Notes: a model not told the origin generated them from the letters alone. A DNA stretch of 64,000 bases from Chamaea fasciata (GCA_029207755.1 JARCOQ010000002.1:9067156-9131155); one strand, 5' to 3'. Counted from the first letter of the stretch, positions 1 through 11,115 are shown. Numbers and translations are program-made.

Positions 1-666
1 AGTGTTATCCCCATGAGAATTCATTTTTTACACTTATCCTGGTCTTGAACCTCTCCATGCCAGCATGGTAGTGAAGCAGAGTTTCTTGTGGCGAAACCAA
101 TGCTTTTTCAAAATGTCCGTTTTTACAGGACATAGAATATGCCATTAAGTTACTTGAGGGATTAATAAACCTCAGAATCACTTGCCTTGTCTACAGTGAA
201 GTGGCATATCGACTTCACTACTGCATTTTTTTTTTCCTGTAAAGAGGGACATTAGAAAACACACTGGAGAGAAATGAATACATGCCCTAAGCCCCTAACC
301 AGCACTTACAGCGTACCTGAGAGCATATTAGGAAAATAAAGAAGAATCTTCAATTTACTGACTTAAAATTATTTTTGTCTCCCTTTCCTCTGTGGACTTC
401 AAAACTGAGTCTTGAGGAGCTTAAATTGCATTTTACATGCAAAGCTTAAAACCTAATTTACCATATTCCTATCAGCCAGCAGATAATGTCTATAGCACAG
501 TGGTAGATAGCAGTTTCCAAGGGCAATACCTATGCCCAAAGCTTTCAAAAGCTGTAACATGGAGGTTACAATAGAGAAGGTGATATCCATCAGACTACTT
601 GTCCCTGGACCCTTTCCTTTCAGCTCCGGGCTAGCTGTGTATCTGACTAATCTGAAATCCTCTCAT
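1..666. other. Non-genic AT-rich DNA
   Basis: No open frame of coding character, no RNA gene and no recognisable repeat family was seen here. There is only a short T-run near 226-236. Likely unique intergenic or intronic sequence. Confidence 0.6.
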
Positions 667-697
667 CCCCCCTCCGCCCCCCCCACTCCCCCCCCCC
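667..697. repeat. C-rich low-complexity tract
   Basis: Runs of 6, 8 and 10 C, plus a CC, are separated by one to three other bases. The complementary strand therefore carries closely spaced G-runs, which fits the general pattern for a G-quadruplex, with an i-motif possible on the C strand. The sequence directly shows only the base runs; any structure is inferred. Confidence 0.9.
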
Positions 698-942
698 GGG
701 AATGTCACAGGCACTAACATATATGGATTGCTGCCACCTCCTTTCTCTGCCAGTGCCACAGTTATCTCAGTTCAGCGACTCTGAAAGAATCACAGAGGGG
801 ACAGATAACTATATTTAAGCCTTAAGAATTGCCATCTTTGTGAGGGCTAGCCTCACTTTCCCATCACAGATAAAAGGGACATGGTAGCTTCTTCTGAGAC
901 AAACAAAATTGCAAGGACCATAAGGTAAAAGCTAGAATAGCA

Positions 943-943
<1 letters not shown>

Positions 944-993
<50 letters not shown>
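944..993. repeat. Poly(A) tract, 50 A
   Basis: An uninterrupted run of 50 A. No polyadenylation signal is visible just upstream (the bases before it read GCTAGAATAGCAC), and no recognisable retroelement body precedes it. It is better read as a slippage-expanded homopolymer than as a cDNA tail. The exact length is uncertain because long homopolymers are error-prone in sequencing and assembly. Confidence 0.95.
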
Positions 994-998
<5 letters not shown>

Positions 999-2309
999 CA
1001 CGGAGCTGTCTTATAAAAGCACAAAAGTATTGAAAGGATAGATAACTTTCTGAAGCTGGCAGCTGTAGTTCAGTGGAGCCGTGCCAGCCTACTCCAGCTG
1101 AGCATCAGGCCTGCACTCTTCACAAACAGAAATAAACATTTTATTAAATCAAACCTTCTCCTTGCTGTGCTTTTACATCTAAAAACTTTTACCAGCAGGC
1201 AACACCCTGCTAATGCTGCATAAAGCATTTTAGAGACACACTTCCTGGGTAGTTTTTGCCTGAGAGGAGAATCTTCTCTCCCTGGTCTCTCATCACTCTA
1301 AGCACCTGGTGCCACTGCAACAAGAGCCTTGTGCTTTATATTGCTCTGCTTCCTGGTGTATTATTTGTGTTACCTCCATCACTGGTGCAGGCCTTAACCA
1401 TCTTTCCAACAGTAAACAATCAAAGGGCTTGGACTTTTTTAATAGCATTAAAATTAATGCTGTGAAAATGAAATGAATTCCTATTTCCACCTTTTGAGCA
1501 GCAGCCTGCCAAGAAATCACCGAGCTGATGGGTTTCAGCTTTCAGGGTGGCCAACCTCTTTCTGAAGTTTAGTTTCCAGCCCACACATATAATCTGTCAG
1601 ACTTTGATCCACCACAAAAAAGTATGACAGCAGAACGAGGTGTTCCCTCTACATCTCAGCTGTAATTGCTCAGAATTTTGCTTAATCAGGAAATCCTCAG
1701 TACCTGTCAGGCCCAAGCCAGGGCAGGATGTTGTGACAAGGGTCATCCTGTTTCTCTCATCAGTCTCACATTACTAGATGTGCTACATTGGCAGGAAGAT
1801 AATAAAGCTTGCTATAGACTCTGGAATTCCCTTTGGGTTTCAAGTAACAGGCTTGCCAAAAGTGGTTCACCTTATTTTTAAATATTTCATGGCTGCATAA
1901 CAAGTGCCAGATGCTGGTCAGAAACTGGACTTAGAGCTGGCCACTCAATCAGCAGAAAAAAAGGAAATTGAAACAACTTTTATTTAGCTGCTGCCAATAT
2001 AAAGGGAAAAGTCTAAACAAAACAGCTATGCTCATGACACAGTTTGGGTTTAGAGCCACAGCTAAAGTGACACAGAACATTTTCCATTCAATTTGAGATG
2101 GCAGGTACTGTATTTTACACACCATAGACTTATTTTCTAGTCAAGACAGCTTTTTCCTCGTGTCAGTGGAATAGATGCTTGACCACCTGTTCTCAAAATT
2201 GAAATGTTTCACTAAAGAAACAGGCTCATTATCTATCATGCAGAAGATATGCCGTATTAGAGGTAAACTTGGAAGAGGAAGATAATGTGAAGAGAGACAG
2301 TGAAATAAT
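994..2309. other. Non-genic unique DNA
   Basis: About 1.3 kb with only short chance open frames (60-75 codons, none resembling a known family). I recognise no repeat, RNA gene or promoter structure in it. Confidence 0.55.
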
Positions 2310-2700
2310 TAGCAGCAAAGTGAAGGCAGTACATTTAATGTTTCTGGATTTTGCTAAGCATTTGATATGGTGCCCCACAAAAATTTATTTGAATGAAATT
2401 AATTCAATATTCACTCAGAACAAAAGCATTGTCCTATTAATAAAAATCTGTCTAAATGGTTCTAAGATGTGTGATGATAAATGAAAACCTCTTGATTGAG
2501 GTGGAGGAGAGTTTTTTGGGGGTACTACAGGCTTTGGTGTTTGCTTTAGCACATTGACAGATATAAGAAAAAGTAAAGAATTTAGTCTTCACTTCTGAAA
2601 GGTATTGCACTGCTCCAACAATATCATTAGGAAGCATGACAAGAGGGTCACTTGAAACATATGGCTGAAAGAGAGCTAAAATTTCATTTCAAAAACGCAC
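2310..2700 (+). mobile_element. Decayed CR1-clade LINE, reverse-transcriptase fragment
   Basis: At 2341-2358 the plus strand reads FLDFAK. After a one-base deletion it continues in another frame as AFDMVPHK (2359-2381). Together these match the FLDFSKAFDxVPHK block of CR1-type reverse transcriptases, which carries the first catalytic Asp region. Downstream, 2448-2490 matches the region before the next motif (SKWF, then a relic of the VVINGN stretch). Positions 2510-2545 match the DNA that encodes the SGVPQGSVLG motif. Beyond about 2560 similarity to the end of the domain is weak, so the right edge is approximate. Stops and frameshifts show it is long dead. Assignment to CR1 rather than another related LINE clade is inference. 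Confidence 0.75.
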
Positions 2701-3767
2701 ATGAGATGGTTGCATGAATGATTAGGATAGCATGGACAAAACAATTTCACCTAAACTAGAGCTGGGAGAATAGGTATGGTATAGAATTGGAATACTGGCA
2801 GTTAGATATAGAAAAATAAAAATCTCTAATTTCTGAAGAATGTTTACATTACCAAAGCCCAACAGAGAGGGAGGAGGGCAAGGATGAGGCCTGAGGATGA
2901 GGTCCCTCCCATCTGAGAGACCTTAAACATTATAAAGCTCATTGAAAAGAATTATTAGGCTTAGATAAAACTATGCAAAGGATTATAGTCAGAAAGATAT
3001 ATAATGAAAGCCAGATAGTACATAATTTGCAATGAGACATAGACCCTTGTCAAAAAAAAAAAAAAGGAAATAAAAGCTTTTCTCTAAGAAATTCCTACTC
3101 TGAACAGATCTACAGAGAAAGCACAGAAACCAGCGGAGTTATTATAGTTATGCTGGGACTCAATCCAACAGGTAAGGAATATTGCAATATTGTTTTGGTA
3201 GCTACAGTTCAACTAGGGAGAACCAGAAAGAAACTCAGAGCATTTAAGAATTCACAGGAAATATAAAGAACAAAGTGCAATAACTTCTGTAGTTTATTTC
3301 AAACTCCCAAAGAGCACATAACTGTTGAATAACAAACTTTTTACAATACCAACTAGCTGAGATGAAGAAGTCTTATCCAAAATATTTAAGTCTTTCTTAG
3401 ATGAAAAAGAAATTTGCTTTGACTGAGTGATAAAGTCTGGATCAAACAGTGATCTACTCCTCCATATTTTGAAGACAGGTTCTAGATATGGTCTCAGTTT
3501 CACTGACTGTCTTTCAATGATACAAACCTGAAATATATATAAAAAATACAGTCATGGCCTTAAAGATCCAGCAATCACCAGCTCTGAGAGTGGCCCAACT
3601 CTAGTGATGTCCAAACTGATAAAATTTCAGTTTATATATGTCACATATTTTATAATATATTCTGTTGCAAGGCTAAAATAGGAATACTGAACCTGTGAAT
3701 TCTTCACAAGAATTTTTAGCTCCTTTTACCTGGTATGTATATCAGTATGCCTAAAATTCAACACAAT
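2701..3767. other. Non-genic DNA with a short poly(A)
   Basis: Contains an A-run at about 3052-3065 and otherwise unique AT-rich sequence. The open frame on the minus strand at 3294-3503 resembles no family I know. Confidence 0.5.
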
Positions 3768-3789
3768 CAAGGAATATGCATATTCCTTG
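3768..3789. repeat. Perfect 22-bp palindrome
   Basis: The left half is CAAGGAATATG and the right half is its exact reverse complement, with no spacer. The centre is ATGCAT, and each arm carries GGAAT, which resembles a TEAD-type half-site. The symmetry stops at 3767 and 3790. It could extrude as a small cruciform or bind a symmetric dimer, but function is not shown by the sequence. Confidence 0.9.
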
Positions 3790-4290
3790 TTTATCCAGCC
3801 ATAAAGCTATTTGCCAATTTGTTAATATTGAAAAAAAGAAATGTCTGGAAATCTATCTGCAGTTGAGGAGTATATATGCAGCTACAGACCAGACCTCATT
3901 CCCTAGGTATCATATCCCTAAGATATCATCTAGTTTAATGGATGGGTAACATCCTGCAAAGTTCACAGACCCTTCAAGTTCACAAAGATTGCTGAAGACT
4001 GTATGGTAGCCCCCAGAAACCCTACATTCAGACTGGGCACAAGTGAGACATAAAAACAGTTAAAAAATGTTGTATTAAAAAAAAAAAGTGAAATTCCCAT
4101 ATTTTATCATTGATTAGGTGGCTGCCTAGGCACATTAGGAGCCTAAACCTGAGCTGAACTACTCCATCTTTTTTGGACATCCCATTATGGCACTGCTAGA
4201 CAAGCCATTGCCAACACAAGTGCAACAATAAAATGCAAGTCTCAAAAGAATTTTTTTTTTTTTAATTACTGATGCAGGGAAATGAAGTTA
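3790..4290. other. Non-genic unique DNA
   Basis: Short A-runs near 4078-4087 and a T-run at about 4252-4263 are the only features noticed. No gene, RNA or known repeat was recognised. Confidence 0.5.
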
Positions 4291-4402
4291 GTTTTTTGTG
4301 CGTTTTCTGTTTGCTTTTTTTGGTTTCTTGTTGTTTGTTTGGTTGGTTTTTTGTTTGTTTGGGGTTTTTTTGTTTGTTTGGGTTTTTTTGGTTTTTTTTT
4401 CC
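4291..4402. repeat. T/G-rich low-complexity tract (TTTG/TTTTG type)
   Basis: Dominated by GTTT, GTTTT and GGTTTTTT units with almost no A. The hydrophobic F/L/V/W-rich open frame that overlaps it (4298-4537) and the K/N/T-rich frame on the other strand are products of this composition, not genes. Confidence 0.9.
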
Positions 4403-5760
4403 TTAATATTCCTTCCTTTCCTGGTCACTATCACTTGGCAGCTTGACTCATTTCTTCCTTCACATGTACATATGCTCACCCCCACCCCAGTACCTGCAGT
4501 GGGAAGTTCATGTGAATATCTGAGGCCTTGGTTTTGAAGAATTTTTATTTTGGTAAATGAAAAAAATGAGCTTTCTGTAGTTTTTCCTCTCAGGAAGAAA
4601 ACCCAGTAGATCTAATGCCAGTACACTTGGGCAACTTTACAGTAATATTATTTAAGAAAAGAGATCAAAAGCTAATAATCTCTCTAGCTTGGCAAGAGGT
4701 TCCAAATGATTGCCTTCTAGACAATTTATCCAGAGAACTGCTGGTACATTGTCCTGGTGGAGAAGAAACCAGCAGTGGGTCTTTGCAGCAAAGAAAGCCT
4801 TTTAAGCTCCTACTAGCAATCTTGTACAGAAGAAATGATTAAGGAAAAGTCACCTCCAGGCACAAAAAAAATCCTCACAATAAACCAGATGGGATAAAAT
4901 TAGAATCTGTTATCAAGTCTGAAAAGCTCAATGTTAATGCTGTAATTGCAGCACTGAGAACTGCTGTAGAAGGAATTAATACAGCTTTGAATTAAAAATG
5001 GCCAAGAAGTACACCATGTGGAAATGCGAAGGTCTAAGAAAATGAGACCCTCCATAAGAGGAAACAAACTGCAGCACTTCACCAGATGTAATAAACAACT
5101 CATCTAATATATATCAATATTGAACTAATAAAACTGGATGAGTCCAGAGAAGATTGAAGCAGTTGCTTCCATCACTTCTTTAACTTCTACCTTGCAGCAG
5201 TTCCAGGACTAGATCCTGCATTTCAAGCTACACTTCTCAAAAGCAAATCCAATATTATGGGCACAGTCATTGCCAGGGTTTAGAGTGTTAAATTACACAT
5301 ATTACACGAACAGAGTGGGATTCAGCAATTGGATTTGCAGGAGGATTTGCAAAGAGGATTGTAGATGTGACTGATGGTGCCTCCTGCCTGTGCCTGTGCA
5401 GCTGCTGCCCTTCAGACCCTCCTGATACAGTGCTGACTTTGGAATTTGCAAAGCCCTATGGTTTTGCTCTGCAGGACTAAGGACAACCATTCCCAGGACC
5501 TAGAATTTCAGTCTGGACCAAGTGAATGTGCTCTGCTCAAAAAACAACTCAGCTGAAAAGAGAGATCTCCTCTGGAAGTCACACTAAAGACAGACCTTTA
5601 GAAGTATTGTGGTGTTTCATGGGCAAAATATCTTAAAATGGCCTAAAATTGTTCTGAGGTCTCATGAGCTTAGGTACCTTTCTACAAATCTGTGTCCACT
5701 TGCAAATTGTATTGCAATCTGCAACTACAACGATTTCCATAAAATCACACTGCATTAAGA
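4403..5760. other. Non-genic unique DNA
   Basis: Includes a 75-codon open frame at 4615-4842 with no recognisable family or splice context. No repeat family was recognised. Position 5323 onward has two imperfect copies of GGATTTGCA. Confidence 0.5.
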
Positions 5761-5885
5761 TTTTTTTTTTTTTGGGGGGGGGGGATGGTTAAGGGGTTTT
5801 TTGGTGGGTTTTGTTTGTTTGTTTGTTTGCTTTGGGTTTTGGTTTTGGATGTTGTTGTTTTGTTGTTTTTTTTTTTTTTCCCCCA
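5761..5885. repeat. T/G-rich tract with an 11-G run
   Basis: A poly(T) run is followed by 11 G (5774-5784), then GGGG, GG and GGG runs, then repeated GTTT/GTTTT units, and it ends in poly(T) plus CCCCC. The G-runs at the left end could fold as a G-quadruplex on the plus strand. This is the same compositional class as 4291-4402, 17241-17343, 36201-36300 and 43752-43825. Confidence 0.9.
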
Positions 5886-8550
5886 GGATGCCCTGTAGGA
5901 TTTCGTGGGGGTTTTTTACTGTACAGTTTATTCATACTAGAAAATGTAGTTTGACAGCACAAAATTTCGGCTGACATTATTCTAAGTTCTAGTCGTTCTA
6001 CTCCGCTTTCATTGACTGAATTTAACAGAGCATGACCTGGCCCTATGGTTCTAGCCCATCAAAACACAAATTATATATGTTATTTGGAACAAAAAAGTCA
6101 GTTGTTTGGCAGTAGGTTTTGAGGTAGAGAAAAAAATAATCTCAAAAGGATCAATATACTATGAAACATCTCTATAGAGAAAGGTATTTTTCTCCTCCAC
6201 TTGATTCAAGTGTAGTCATTATCCATCTGAGACTATTCCACTGAGTCATATTCTACTGAGACCATTTAGTTGTTCATGTATCTATCTACTTGATGAGTTA
6301 CATTTTTGTTTGAAAGTTAGTAGAAGAGGTAAAATCCTGTCATCTCAAAGACACTGTTCTTGGCTGAAGTTGCAGATCTAAAAAAAAAAAAAAAAAAGCA
6401 AACCAACCCAAAAATAAAACTACACATGCTACTTACAGGATGGAGGTGACCTGGGTCTCATGCCTAAAGATACCTGCTTAATCTTTTGGAACACCCTGTG
6501 GAAAAGATCAATTTTCAATTGACAGGAACATTCAGTGTTGCAAACCTCCCTGCTGGCATACAAAACCAAGGTCATTTATTAAAAGGAATATAATGAATGG
6601 CAGGGAAGATCCTTGTAGTTTTATGGATACATACCAAAAAAAATCTATCTAATCAAAGACTGCAAATTAACAGTATGTTAAAGCAGGCTGGTTTAGTGTC
6701 TGTGGTTACTGACAAGTCACCAGATGCTCAAGATCAATAGATATTTTGCATATTTTAAGTATTCTTCAGGGTTTATAACTTAATTACTCTTATGAACTTC
6801 AGCTGGCTTTGGCAGATATAGTTTACCTTGAGTTTTACTGTAGTTTCATTAGTTAAACAAGGTGCCAGCATGCTGATGTAGTACCCATGCTTTTATTTCC
6901 AGTTGCTCAGCCGAGGGCTGGAAGATGATACACAGAGTTTCCAGCTTGCCTTTTACAACACAAAGTTATGCTTGATTTCCTGGCAAACACAGGAAATCTG
7001 TTAAACAAAGAAAATTATTTTATAATCTTACATTAATTTTCAGGGACAATATTTTCAGTTTTTTTGGACACTGACAGGGCCTATAAATAAAACTTGGGGA
7101 AAACGTTAAATGTCTGCTTCAACAAGGGGGGGAAAAGGAGCTACTTGCGACAACTGTAGCTGAATTTAGGGAAGGATTAAATTGCATGGATGATAATAGA
7201 AAGAAAGGAATCTGTTTTCTATTTAAAGAAAATGTTTAATTAATGTGTGCCAAATCAATCTGTCAAATTACAGGCCTCTCCTTGTAACCCACTCTCTGGA
7301 AGTGAATCATTCCTTAGGCTGCTGTTGGAGAGGTTCCTGGTCATGCTTAAGAAACCCTGGTTCTGCCACCTTCTGCTCCTGCTCTGGTTCCAAAACCTTC
7401 AATTTCACCCTATTCCAGTTCTTCCTCCTCCAAATATTTTGTCGAAGGAGTAAAACATGAATTATCTCAGTAATGAGTTAACAAAAAACTTGTTTTGTAG
7501 CTTTTAAAGTCTGGCGTAAGTCATATGGGAGCATATAAGAAATACAGGTTACAAGCGGCCAACATGAAGGAAAAAATTTACTCCTCACAAAACAGTGTAC
7601 ATAACAATAAATCCAAATAGAACAGGCTGATTTGTTAAACAGCCACAACCAATAATACATAACATCAATCTTAAGAATTCTTTCCATAATTATATTGCAC
7701 TATAAATTACTGGAAATAAGGATTTAGAATTGGAAGAAAAGATGCTAGAGGAAATAAATCAGATCAAGGATGGTAAGAAAGAAAAGCATGGAAAAAAAGT
7801 CCTAGAAAGTCAGGGTTAAAATACATTTCTCCGTGTCTGTGCACTTTGCAATAAACACTTTAAAATGATTGATGGGGATGGACATTCTATCAACACCTTA
7901 AATACTTAAAATTCATAATAAATCAATCAATCCAGAATGTAAGACTCATGTGACATAGGCACTGGTGGTGAATTCCCCCCCCATTCTCCTTCAATTTTTT
8001 TAGAAATACAGTCTATTTATGTATTTTTGCATACTATGAACATTCATTTTTCATTCCATATTATTAGTTGTGCCTAATTCCTGCTGCAGTCAGCATTCTC
8101 CTTCAGATGAAACATGACATTAGGTTCTATAAACGTGGATTTCAGAGCTCTTTTTGTCAGGATGTTTTCCTGCTAATAAATGACACAGCTTTTTGCATAC
8201 CTAATTCTTCTAGGTAATTTTTTAAGCATTCTCTTTACTATAGATTTGCTGTCATCATGATGTGGATAATGAACTAAAAATCTGTTGACTGTCTTTTTTG
8301 AAGTTTTTTTTTTAGTTCAATTTTTTTTTTCTGGTCACAGGTTTCTATGTTACCCAAAAATTTTGATATATATCATGAAGTAATTTACATTAAGTACATG
8401 GAGCTGCAGAAACCAGGATTTTCTGATTTTGTGGTTTCAGTGGTGATTGCTAACTAATAGCTTTAGCTTTCCTATGGTTGTGCCATCTGATGATCGCAAA
8501 AAACCCTCAAAATATTCATTAACCAAGCCACACAATACACCTGTGAACTA
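5886..8550. other. Non-genic AT-rich DNA
   Basis: About 2.7 kb with a poly(A) at about 6381-6397. Overlapping open frames at 7245-7460 lack homology or a credible exon boundary. I see no recognisable repeats, RNA genes or CpG-rich promoter. Confidence 0.5.
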
Positions 8551-8690
8551 GATTTTTATCACTCATGGGCAGATGGGGAAACAAAGACACAGAAAGTTTC
8601 AATGCCATATCAAAGAGCCCAGAGGGGGCCTGTTGCAGAGCTGCAAACCAAACAATTGGAACTCAGATACACGAACATTTGGTGCTGCAC
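8551..8690 (-). mobile_element. Ancient MIR-like SINE relic
   Basis: On the plus strand the segment reads GGGCAGATGGGGAAAC, then AAAGACACAGAAAG, then a decayed stretch and GCAGAGCTG. This follows the order of the reverse complement of a MIR core: the block for 'cagatggggaaactgaggcacagag', then the 'cccaaggtcacacagc' block, then 'ggcagagc'. Divergence is high, as expected for a relic predating modern birds. The edges are approximate. The match is from memory of the family consensus and was not computed. Confidence 0.6.
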
Positions 8691-8714
8691 ATTATTATTA
8701 TTACTTTGCTATAC

Positions 8715-9190
8715 ATCTCAGGTCTTCCTTCCAAGTCTCAGACCACAATCCCACAGTAACTCAAAACTCTTTGACCACTGCTCCTCTTCCCCAAAGCCTT
8801 TCCACTTTCTCCTTTCTGAGGACAACACCCTGTCTGTCATTCAGCTGTGTGTGACACTTCTGACTACTCAAGAGTCTCGTGTTCTGTTGCCCACTTTAGA
8901 ACCAGCTTTTCTATCTTGGCTTCACAGATAAAGTTCTGGTCTAAAGTTTCATCATATATCAATATCTTCAATCCTTTTCCTTTGCTCTTGACAAAGGCAA
9001 TCTCACATAATCAATGTTTCTCCAGAAAACATTGCTCAAGAGATCATTTCCGTAAGCTCTTTGCTTTGCCTTTGACATCCGTTCACTGGTTTCCATTCAT
9101 TTAACATTACAAACATAAGACCTTGTTTTCATTTTTGAAGTCCCTTATAGCCTATTCCTGCCTCATCTCTATCAGCCATTGGATAAAATG
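8715..9190 (+). mobile_element. Ancient L2-like LINE relic (end of ORF2)
   Basis: Blocks line up in order with the C-terminal part of an L2-clade ORF2. 8820-8844 (GACAACACCCTGTCTGTCAT and on) corresponds to the DNTTILPVT segment. 9020-9052 corresponds to LQNAAAKIIF. 9084-9095 encodes HWFP, the equivalent of the HWLP motif. 9121-9175 reads, with frameshifts, DLVFIFEVPYSLFLPHLYQ, which parallels the KILVFTFKALHSLAPAYLSD stretch. Frameshifts and stops show it is dead. The same segment of the same family recurs on the minus strand at 49690-50000, which supports the call. The left edge is uncertain. Confidence 0.65.
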
Positions 9191-11090
9191 CCAAACTACA
9201 CCACTGATGAGCCCTTACAAAGGTTGCAGGATGGTAGAAGTGGTGTCTAAACCAGTAAGTTGTTGATACAACTGGTATTTGCAAGAAATAAAGAGAAACA
9301 TGATGATTATTGGGTGACATCTAGATACTTTTAGCTAGTAATGTTATCCTCCAAATATAAATGATAATCGATTTTAACACTCCTATAATCATAGTTGAAG
9401 CAGATTTCCAGGCCATAAAACCCTCTAACTTCCATGCTTTCTATCTGTCTGTGGAGGTAACTATTTACGCTGGAGCAAAAGTGATAACACAATTGAGGAC
9501 AGAGAGAATAGGAAGAAAGAACTTCTCTACATCTCTACAACAAAGGGATTTATGAGGAATATTTCTGCTGAAAAGCAGTTCTGCTGAATGCAGAAGCATT
9601 TTGTTGCCTAAGGCTCTAGCCACTCAAATCACAATCATCTATAATTTAGAAAAGAGTCTCCCTTTTTTGAAAAGCAAGGGAGACCACACCAAAGATAATC
9701 ATCAAAACCAAGTTAAGAAACAACATTCCCTCTTATTTTATTCTGACATGACTTGGGCAAACATGTTAAGACACATAAATTAAATAACTCCCTAAAGAAA
9801 TACCAAAATAGAAATGTTTATATAATTGGCATTGTGTCCTGTGAGACATTTCGTAGTAAGTATTTAAATCAAGATAGAAGAAAAAAAAAAAAAAAATGAC
9901 ATGCATGAACTTAGCAGGAAGTGCTGGTATATGAAATAAATTTCAGGCTATGAAATAATCTTCTTAATCTGTTATTTCAAAAAGAAATCCAATTATGATA
10001 AAGTTTTTAGAAACTTCCTCTATACAAACAGTAAATAAAAAGCACAGTGTTTTTTATTTAGTGTTTGTATAAATGGAGTTTATACAGAAAAACAGAAGAA
10101 AATGCAGTTATGCAATTAAAACAGAAGAAAATGCTTTTGGTTGACACTATTCAGTTGAAATTTGATAAATTAATTGAATTTAGACAAATCAAAAGGCTGT
10201 CTGAGAAAGAGGTTACAAGAGAATAAACAGAAATACCTTTCCAAAGCTGGACATTTTCCCCTTCCTTCTTCATAGTGCAAGACTCACCAAATTCAAGACA
10301 TTGTCAGTTTAGGATGTTGTGAACCTGGTGGTGGTGGTGACAAAACCTGACATTTGAGATGAATTAAGATTGGAGAGTGGGTACAGTGATGGAAATATGC
10401 CCACACTAAAGATGACACCCAGCAGCAGAGACATTCTGACAGCCATACCCTAGGTTCCAGTAAATTAAAAAATTGAAAAAGGCACAAAATGATAAAAGAA
10501 TTTAGTTGGAAAATAAATTAGCCAGTAAACCATCACTTTTCCCAAGGTGAGCATGAATATTAGGAAAAAAGTTGTATTTTTAAACGCTCAGCTACATATA
10601 ATAGGAAAGGATATGAATGGTTTACAGTCACAGATCAGTCCTACAGTACTTACAATCATCAGCAATCATCAGCAGGTTCTGTAGGTACCTCTAGTAGGGA
10701 AAAGTCTGCCTGCACTCCTGAAATGTAGTGGAGTTCAGCAACGAGAGGGTGAATGCATGCTGTTGAAGGTACATGCAGCAGAACAACCTCCACAAGTAGC
10801 TGTCACTCTCGTGTTGATAAAACACCTTTTTTTTCCCATGTATTCTTAGAATGGTATTTACACCAGGAACTCTGACTGGCTATTAGGTATTCTTATCAGA
10901 TTTACAACCCTAAATAATGGAGTCTTTGTGAGGCAATGCTCTTGTTTGGTTTTCATGTGAATTATTTTTTTAATCAGTAACTTCAGAAGTCAATTAGTCA
11001 TTTAAATAGTCATTTTATGACAGGGCATCTCTCTTAATTCCTTGCCTCGCACCTTCACTTTGAAGGGCCAAAAAACAACAGAGATGGTAA
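9191..11090. other. Non-genic DNA with a small duplication
   Basis: Holds a poly(A) at about 9879-9896. A 17-bp unit beginning AAAACAGAAG is repeated exactly at 10089-10105 and 10118-10134. A (GGT)n-like stretch lies near 10328-10340. No gene was recognised. Confidence 0.55.
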
Positions 11091-11115
11091 TCTATAATCC
11101 ATTTAGGATTATAGA
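11091..11115. repeat. Hairpin: 10-bp perfect inverted repeat, 5-nt loop
   Basis: The arms TCTATAATCC (11091-11100) and GGATTATAGA (11106-11115) are exact reverse complements around the loop ATTTA. Nothing nearby makes it a terminator or a known element. It may be chance in AT-rich DNA. Confidence 0.8.

Noticed and set aside
944..993. Poly(A) as a retrocopy tail
   Set aside because: No polyadenylation signal or recognisable element body precedes it.
4298..4537. 79-codon hydrophobic frame resembling a membrane protein
   Set aside because: Hydrophobic residues come from the T/G-rich tract. The minus strand gives an equally open K/N/T-rich frame.
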